Of a stretch of 64,000 bases of DNA, positions 58,071 to 64,000 are shown piece by piece. Position numbers and translations under genes: made by a program. The stretch's first letter is position 1. Each line of letters starts with the position of its first letter. The stretch is from contig JBAJFE010000001.1 of NCBI GenBank assembly GCA_037903355.1, positions 124,001 to 188,000 on the forward strand, written 5' to 3'. A model generated the notes under the pieces. The model had not been told where the DNA came from, did no database searches, and was given only the letters and a program-made list of their open reading frames with translations. The stretch is from Trichuris trichiura (Eukaryota; Nematoda; Enoplea; Trichinellida; Trichuridae).

Positions 58071-59807
58071 CTATCTGTAAGCGGTTTCTTTTTTTCCGAA
58101 AAGGTCCGTTACCACACTAAATCCGCGTTCAACCAAATAGGACGACGGAAAAGGGATGAGGAACTTCTTAGCTACGTTCCATAGCCTGGGATACAGCTGT
58201 CTGATTTCCTGCTGCAGCCAGAAACTGGTATAGCCGCCCTTCATCTTGTGCTTCAGCTCCTCGTTGGCTTGCATCTCAATGAGCTCTTCCTGGTAAGCCA
58301 CTTCAACCTCGGCGAGGCATGTAAACGGGTCCAAAACCCAGTCTGGTATCGTCACGGACAAAATATCTCTGTACCTTTCGCACATGTCCTCATGGAGCAT
58401 GCTGAGATGGTCACAGAAGGAGCGTATGACATCGTCAGGGAGGCCGCCATTCTTCTTGAGGTCGTCAAGGTTAGGGAACTGGCGGTACTCTCCGCGCCCC
58501 AGGTTTTGGCGGAAAATGGAAAGCTTGTCGATGAAAGCCTTTACAACCGTCTTGGTCTTGATAAGATTCTGTTGATCTCCTTGCAACAGCAAATTCATCT
58601 CGTTAAACTTTAAGTAGAGGTCCGACATGTAAGCTATGTCAGCTCTCGATTTCTCCACGTTGTCGCATAATTCCGTATCCTCAGTTTTGAGAAACTGTAC
58701 AACGACGTCAAAAAGGGCATAGAAGCGGCTCAAGCAGACGCCCCTTGAAAGCCAGCGTACTTCTGTGTGAAGCAGGAGCCGGTTAAAATCTTCGTCATTT
58801 TCTTCGCATAGTTGGCTGAACAATCTCTCTCTCAAGGCACTGCTTTTGATTTTATTAACCGCAGTGATCACGTACTGCAGCGAACGGTGCAGTTTGTCAC
58901 TGAGCCGCTTCGCCACCAGATGTTGCCGATGAATTACGCAGTGCACGGCCAGCAAATCCGGTACCTTTTCTTTTAGATACGAAAGGAACCCGCGATGGTG
59001 TCCAAGCATTGACGGGGCTCCATCCGTCGCGACAGCGATTACGTTCGTTAGTGGTATCTCCTTCTCTTTAAAAAAATCTTCTACAGTACGAAATATTGAT
59101 TCTCCTCTAGTGTCAGTCAGCAGTTCTCTTGCGAAGAGTAACTCCTGAACTAACTTGCCTTCCTTGATGAACCTAACATAGGCCAGCAGCAGCGCTTCGT
59201 TATGTGGCAACGTCGACTCATCCACCTGTAAAGAAAATTCCTCTGTTCTCAGGAGGTTGCAGAGCGTATTCTCCACATCAGCGCTCATTTCATCAATACG
59301 TCGCTGCACCGTATTGTTGCTTAAGGGAATCTTTTTAATTATTTTAGTTGCAGGAATGCGCAACACAGTACGCAGCACTTCCGAAACAGCCGGCAGTATC
59401 AGTTCTTCTCCGATGGCATGCGGCTTTCCAGATTTCGCGATTAAGAGGGAGATGTTATAGGACACGCGCAATCCGTCGGTGTTTCGTCTTGATGCGGATG
59501 GAAAAATCCCTGGCAATTTAGGTCGCTTTTGGAAGTTATCTTGAAGAGATTGGAAGTAAGAAAGGTCTTTATTCGCCTTGTCACCGTGCATCGTTTTCAG
59601 GTGTTTTACTAATTTTGAGGGCTTCATCAGTTCATTCGCAAAAGCTTTTTCACAGATCAAGCAAAAAGGTTGCTGCGGATTCGAGGGTGACGGTATAAAA
59701 CCGTATCTTAGATATTCGCCGTTGTATTGCCTACATTTCTTTTTTGCTTCTGCCATCTGTAGAAATTTACATCCGTTACTAACAAGTTCAGAGCCAGACA
59801 GTAGCAC
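58071..59807 (-). CDS. hAT transposase, ZBED5/FAM200-like, open over 578 codons
   Basis: Uninterrupted frame. Order of features: a short N-terminal lead, BED-type zinc finger (CLICEKAFANELMKPSKLVK followed by HLKTMHGDK, giving C-x2-C...H-x4-H), KDLSYFQSLQDNF, catalytic RNase-H-like core with QVDESTLPHNEALLLAYVRF, NVIAVATDGAPSMLGHHRGF, DLLAVHCVIHRQHLVAKRL, TEVRWLSRGVCLSRFYALFD, and C-terminal LIPFPSSYLVERGFSVVTDL, the hAT dimerisation motif. The start at MAEAKKKCRQYNGEYLRYGF (about residue 18) is the likely native ATG, since the decayed copy at 17,968 begins at the same place (MAQASKKCRLYSSEYLRFSF). The frame stops (KKETAYR) before the usual extreme C-terminus seen in the other copy (KKRNRLQVIRRGDLRLRVT), so it may be slightly truncated. 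Either a recently active transposon or a host-recruited gene. Confidence 0.88.
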   Translation of the reverse strand: MLLSGSELVSNGCKFLQMAEAKKKCRQYNGEYLRYGFIPSPSNPQQPFCLICEKAFANELMKPSKLVKHLKTMHGDKANKDLSYFQSLQDNFQKRPKLPGIFPSASRRNTDGLRVSYNISLLIAKSGKPHAIGEELILPAVSEVLRTVLRIPATKIIKKIPLSNNTVQRRIDEMSADVENTLCNLLRTEEFSLQVDESTLPHNEALLLAYVRFIKEGKLVQELLFARELLTDTRGESIFRTVEDFFKEKEIPLTNVIAVATDGAPSMLGHHRGFLSYLKEKVPDLLAVHCVIHRQHLVAKRLSDKLHRSLQYVITAVNKIKSSALRERLFSQLCEENDEDFNRLLLHTEVRWLSRGVCLSRFYALFDVVVQFLKTEDTELCDNVEKSRADIAYMSDLYLKFNEMNLLLQGDQQNLIKTKTVVKAFIDKLSIFRQNLGRGEYRQFPNLDDLKKNGGLPDDVIRSFCDHLSMLHEDMCERYRDILSVTIPDWVLDPFTCLAEVEVAYQEELIEMQANEELKHKMKGGYTSFWLQQEIRQLYPRLWNVAKKFLIPFPSSYLVERGFSVVTDLFGKKETAYR

Positions 59808-59939
59808 AGTGGTATTAAGAAATCAATTAGCCAAGCGTCATCTAAGCTCCCGCAGTAAGAACACAGGCGATTCCGTACCGGACGGCACTGTCCCTCTACG
59901 TCGGTCCTGGAAGCAGGAGCAAATCGCTTTCATGTGATC

Positions 59940-61800
59940 ACCCCGCTCTTTTCTGATGGTAGCGACGGACAAATAGGCTCAAAATAAGTCTATGAAGCAT
60001 GAGGTTGCGACAGGGTCGTTCTTGTCCTCGCGCGGCGGACAACGGAAAGCACGCGATACAATTTTCTGCCCAGGTTTGCGGACATCCTCCCTCTCCCTGG
60101 TGTTGTCGTGTCATGTTTGAGAAGGTAGGCTGGCTGACAAGATTTCGCATGGTTTCAAGTTCGGAAATACTTCCGCCCACCAAGGTTTGATGGCAAACAA
60201 TGCCCGCAGTTTAACGACGAACTCTCCGCTACTGGCTGTCTTTTTAGATATCAAACCAGTGAAGAGTGGGGGATACAAATGTTTGACTGAGTACTGCTTC
60301 AAACAGATCTACACCTCCCGTACTAGGCCTATTTTCCTTGCTATTTTTGCGAACCGCAAGGCCATGCGTAAGGAAGGAAGGCAGACGGTCGTAAGATGCT
60401 CCCACCTGTAAAGCAAACTGGGCGTATATTCTCCTTTTTGCTGGTGAACGCTGCTGAACTTGTGGGTTTATCATTCGCTACTTAAACATAGGCGTGGTTA
60501 AACATAAGCAAACTAATCCTTTCCCGAAGAAGTTGACGAACAACCGGAGGCTGATGCTAGTTCAAAGCCCAAGCATAGCAAAATGGGTGACGTCGTCAAG
60601 CACTATAACTTAGGTTAAGACTTCCGCGACGGACCCTGTCGGCCGTCCTGAAGCCTGACACGCCGTGAGAGTCGTCGCGGAAACCTGCTGGCGTTTACGG
60701 AGCGCGTTTCTTAGAAAGCACCGCCTGTGGCTTAGTTTCTCTGGGAAATATGATCACAAGGAGTGGCACTAGGCGTTGCCGAAGTCCCGCGGGCAATAAG
60801 CTTCAGGCACAATACATAGCGCGCGACGTGCCTGTTAGCGGCCGAGAAAAAGACGTCCACTATAGTCATGAAATGGGCACACTTCGTCGTTTAAGTACCC
60901 GTAGTAGCGAGCATATGACTTCTTGAAATCCCGTTAGGTATCTACACTACATGTAGAAATCAAACTGAGAAGTAGTGCTTATAAGATGTCGCCGTTAAGT
61001 GAAAAGCCACGGCAAGTGTTTCAGACATGTAAAAGGTAACCTGTGCAAAACTGTGATGTGATGTGCCTTTCGCGTTGATGAGGGCTCGGGGGTTAAGCTA
61101 CTGGCGACGTATTAAAGATAGATAGGACGCATTGGGACAGTCAGAAGGACCGCCGTCAGTCAAGGATCCCCTGTACTCACTAAACTAGCAGATCAGAGCT
61201 TATTATCCTTACAGATACTCCTATGGTTGCGACTGAATCTATTTTAATGCTCAAGCAATGCTGATCTCCTGGTAACGTGAGCCATGTTTCAACTAGAATC
61301 TTACAAGACACTTACCTTTCTATTTTTAAGAAGTTCGTCGAATTTCAGGAGAGGTCCGTAGTCGCGACAAAGCAGTTTCCTAACAGCTGGTATAACGGGA
61401 TAGCTGAATAGATGAGAACTACAGCACTGAGGAAACAAGACACAAGAAGGATCGCAGAGCTATTATTACTTTCCACCGTCAACGCACAGGAGAGAGTAAT
61501 CAGTATCTACTGAGCATTTTCCCCGCCATTACCCCCCAGGCGCGCTTGTCCGTCCCCTCGAAGAAGCTGTCATCGCCCCCTGCAGGTTGTAGTTTTCCGA
61601 GCCCTCCGATTTGCGCCAGGGTGGTACGCTAATGTGAAAAAAACCAACCAAAAAGATTCATTTTGAATTGCGCTTTGGCACAGCAGCAGATGGCGAAGCA
61701 CAGAAATCGGACAATTCGCCTTTCGGTCAGGCTATCCTTCGCCAATGGCTTTTTTTGTAGTGTGGCTAGAATTCGCAACGCAGCGTAATATAGTAAGAAA
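59940..61800. other. Non-coding part of the transposon nest
   Basis: Open frames such as 59,938-60,183 and 60,187-60,411 have no recognisable family. It probably belongs to the hAT element's 5' flank or to other decayed insertions. Confidence 0.3.
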
Positions 61801-62135
61801 AACTTTCGCCTGATACATCAGGGTAAACGACAGGGCAATGATAACAAGCTATTGGATCTCGTGTATCTTCTCCCTGCCTGAAACGGAGACGGCAGCATCA
61901 AAGGGACGCTTATTTACGTTAACTGTCTTAGCGCGCTACGCTTGTGTATCAAGCTCGCCGACGTCTCACAATAACATCGAAGAACACATGTTCAGTCTTA
62001 GGCTTAGGCTAGGGCAGGACAGGACGGCCGGCACGGTTAAAGAACGCGAACCATTGTTACTGTGACGGCGTAATCTTCACTTGACCACCCTTGATGTTGC
62101 CGCGTCAACTTCAGCTGGGGGTACGATACACGGGA
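61800..62135. repeat. 'GGGTC'-family remnant with TTAGGC hexamers
   Basis: CTTAGGCTTAGGCTAGGGCA and GGACGGCCGGCACGG (61,998-62,040), then CTTGATGTTGCCGCGTCAAC and GGACTCGC (about 62,090-62,140), repeat the interior and right-end blocks of the elements at 3,527-4,380 and 11,267-11,520. The left end was not found. Confidence 0.45.
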
Positions 62136-62325
62136 CTCGCTAATTTCCATAGCCAAACTACGTACAGGCACGGCAGCGTGCTCTCGTCCTGCGGCACCGA
62201 ATACCAGGGACCCATTGGAGCTCCCCTAAGCACCCAGGGACCCCCTAAATCCCCAATCTTTCTCAGGGCCCCCTTCAAGTTTTCCAGAGCCCCCAAGGGG
62301 TCCCTGGGGCCCCCGTTGGGAAGAC

Positions 62326-62362
62326 GAGATAGAGTCTAGAATCTAGACTCTATCTCGTGTAC
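62326..62362. repeat. Short perfect stem palindrome
   Basis: ACGAGATAGAGTCTAG and CTAGACTCTATCTCGT surround a 3-nt centre. It lies at the presumed right junction of the hAT element. Confidence 0.6.
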
Positions 62363-62384
62363 TGCCGTGTAAACGATGACGTCA

Positions 62385-62459
62385 CTGTTTTACACCAGAC
62401 GAACCGCGTTGTATAGAACCCTGCGGATAACGAGGCCGCGTATAACGAGGGCCACCTGT
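62385..62459. mobile_element. Tigger right terminus
   Basis: GACGAACCGCGTTGTATAGA followed by GATAACGAGG and CGAGGGCCACCTG then TA, nearly the same as the right end at 41,300-41,365. Together with 56,215 it may bound one element of about 6.2 kb inserted into the Tigger transposase to its right. Confidence 0.6.
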
Positions 62460-63614
62460 ACATAAGCGTATATAGCGTGTCGGTGAGCGTTGTCCACTAC
62501 CAATAAAATCTTGAATGATAATCCTGTTTCTCCAGGTAATTTTTCACCTCTGGGATGAAACAGTGGTGGAACCATTCGGTGAATGACAATTCCGTGGCCC
62601 ATGCGTTTCGATTGTGCTGCGAGAATATGGCTAGGTGCTTTTGGTTTTTCTTCTTGATGGCGCGAGGTTTCTCGCACGATAAACCAGTGCAGGATTTATC
62701 ATATGTTCGGCCGCGCTGCAACATAATACCAGTGTGACTCTATTTTTGGAAGTTCTGAAGCCTGCTGCTCGCTTTTCCCTTTTATGGATAAAGATTCTAT
62801 CGGGCATTCTTTTCCAAAACAGCGCTGTCTCGTCGCAGTTAAAAACTTGTTTCGGATGGTGAGACGCATCGGTATTGGTCTTCTTTAACTCATCCGAAAA
62901 GTTGGCAGCTACGGAATTGTAACAGGAAATCGCTCTGCCGTTCACGGTGGTCCACATCAAGGTCATCAGACAAAACCAGTGCGCCGACTCGCAGCAGGCG
63001 GCACGGGAAGACAGTTAGGTAGAATCGCTCCGCCGCTCACGGTGGTCCGCATCAAGGTCATCAGATAAAACCAGTTGGCTCACCCGCAGTGCTGGCACGG
63101 AGCCAAGCGGAAGAACACGACAGCTATAAAAGGGGAAGACTGAAGGAGGAGGGATCTTTTCCGGCAGAACGTGCGCTGTTCTTGTCATGTCCGCTGTGCA
63201 AATGAATAAAGGTTTTCAGTCGTGCTACTGAGCGCGTGAAGTTTTACAGAATAATCCGCTAATGCGGAATCGCCCGTAGTTTTTACGCCTTTTGAATTTA
63301 GACTACTTTTGATCACGTGCAACCACCCTCTGCTTGCTGTAAACGGTTTTGCTTCTTCTCGTGTGCTTTCTTTGTCTTGTTTCTTACGCATATGCTCAAA
63401 TAAGCTCAATGCTTTTCGCCTGAACTCTTGTCCATTAACAGGTATACTTTTCTTGTTCATATCTTCGACCCAAAAATTTAACGTCTTCTTCATTTTCACT
63501 AATAGCTTGTCACGCGATATAGAAGTTACTTTTGCTTTACGCGGGGTAGCATTGAAACTACTGCAAATTTTATTTGTTCTTTACGATTTCTCGATTTGAA
63601 GATTCATTTTTCCT

Positions 63615-63616
<2 letters not shown>

Positions 63617-63658
<42 letters not shown>

Positions 63659-63680
63659 ACGCATATATATATATATATAT
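63617..63680. repeat. (TA)n microsatellite
   Basis: Two TA runs separated by TCTACGCATA directly precede the inverted-repeat element below, whose family targets TA. Confidence 0.85.
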
Positions 63681-63681
63681 G

Positions 63682-63850
63682 CAGTAGAACCTCCATAAGT
63701 TGACCACCCAAGGGACCGGGGAAAACTGGTCAACATAGGGGGTGGTCAACATAGGAGGCTGTGGGTATATTATATTATTAACGTGCGGACCAACCAAGTG
63801 GTCAAAATTCGGTCAACTTAGGGAGGTGGTCAACTTCGGAGGTTCTACTG
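63682..63850. mobile_element. 169-bp pogo/Tigger-type MITE
   Basis: Inverted termini CAGTAGAACCTCCATAAGTT and, inverted, CAGTAGAACCTCCGAAGTTG, with internal repeats of TGGTCAACATAGG. On the right it is followed by TATATA. It resembles the termini of the older element at 15,917. It sits inside the HTH-coding part of the Tigger transposase. Confidence 0.75.
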
Positions 63851-64000
63851 TATATATATTAGCCACCGCTGCATATGATTCACCTACCTTCTCTACTTAG
63901 TCGAGAATTCTCATTTTTTCATTTATATAAAGCGCACCACGGCTTCTCTTAGGTTTGTCATCAGTAGCGGCACTACTGGTCTTTCGTTTCAGCGCCATCA

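Larger units (their letters stand above)
57271..62340 (-). mobile_element. hAT transposon (limits uncertain on the right)
   Basis: Left end CAGTGTTTCCCAACCTTTTT is a typical hAT terminus, preceded by TTCTAGAC (57,263-57,270). The right end is not clear: GGGGCCCCCGTTGGGAA at 62,308-62,324 looks like a decayed inverted copy, and ATCTAGAC at 62,341-62,348 matches the left octamer at 7 of 8. The span of 5 kb is long for this family, so other insertions may be included (for example 'GGGTC'-family text with TTAGGCTTAGGC at about 61,995). It contains the transposase below. Confidence 0.5.
62460..63998 (-). pseudogene. Tigger1-like transposase, split by a 169-bp inverted-repeat element
   Basis: The start codon lies at 63,998 (MALKRKTSSAATDDKPKRSR). 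The frame runs on as EKMRIL and, after a stop, GESYAAVANIY (first HTH) at about 63,860. It is cut by the inverted-repeat element plus TA repeats, then continues as KMKKTLNFWVEDMNKKSIPV and FTASRGWLHVIKSSLNSKGV (63,185-63,510; CENP-B-type HTH), VFNCDETALFWKRMPDRIFI (62,631-62,966; first catalytic Asp in CDE), KNQKHLAIFSQHNRNAWATE and ILLVVDNAHRHAIYAY (62,460-62,724; second catalytic Asp in VVDNA). The frame shifts several times and ends abruptly at the Tigger terminus at 62,459. Confidence 0.85.

Noticed and set aside
62010..62060. CRISPR-like or other regularly spaced short repeats
   Set aside because: The repeats seen anywhere in the window are satellite, transposon ends or simple TA runs; gene structure is eukaryotic.

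Overview
The window is eukaryotic nuclear DNA from an animal, most likely a nematode and plausibly a clade I (whipworm-like) worm. Three things point that way. The two best-resolved genes are split by very short introns: 46-63 nt for eight of nine in SEC61A and 43-61 nt for the first twelve in XRN1. Several dispersed repeats carry TTAGGC hexamers, the nematode telomere unit. Base composition looks mid-range rather than AT-rich. No bacterial features were seen. The species assignment is an inference from gene architecture only.

Layout. From 1 to about 15,900 lies a strongly diverged tandem satellite with a period of roughly 172-175 bp. It runs on the minus strand to about 3,368, flips several times, and runs on the plus strand from 5,255. 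Many transposons have landed in it: three elements with 8-bp target duplications and TTAGGC hexamers (3,527-4,380; 6,424-8,148; 11,267-11,520), hammerhead-ribozyme-bearing insertions (311-1,053; 4,381-5,254; 9,195-9,357), a small hAT element (12,193-12,679) and a solo LTR (14,949-15,354). A decayed pogo/Tigger-type element follows (15,917-16,883). Next comes a decayed hAT transposon (17,191-22,056) that contains a nested Penelope-like retroelement (about 19,216-21,373).

The genic core starts at 23.6 kb. SEC61A (plus strand, 10 coding exons) is the Sec61 translocon pore. It is followed tail-to-tail by a RIPOR/FAM65-like gene (minus strand, 25.8-30.6 kb or beyond). A repeat-rich stretch with palindromes and a few unrecognised ORFs (30.6-40.3 kb) follows, then a Tigger and a pogo transposon back to back (40,341-43,259). 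The 5'-3' exoribonuclease gene XRN1 occupies the minus strand from 54,735 down to at least 46,698, possibly to 43.3 kb. Its introns hold hammerhead palindromes. From 56.2 kb to the end the window is a nest of DNA transposons. It includes a hAT transposase with a long open 578-codon frame (58,071-59,807) and a Tigger transposase split by a 169-bp inverted-repeat element.

The unifying theme of the non-coding part is a family of Penelope-like retroelement ends that carry hammerhead ribozyme cores (CUGANGA, a 4-5 bp helix II, then GAAA). More than a dozen cores or remnants occur in 64 kb. Most of them sit in head-to-head palindromic pairs, and several pairs have clean 11-16 bp target duplications. 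A related repeat of about 300 bp (five copies, two in tandem) carries the same ribozyme core attached to a different conserved body.
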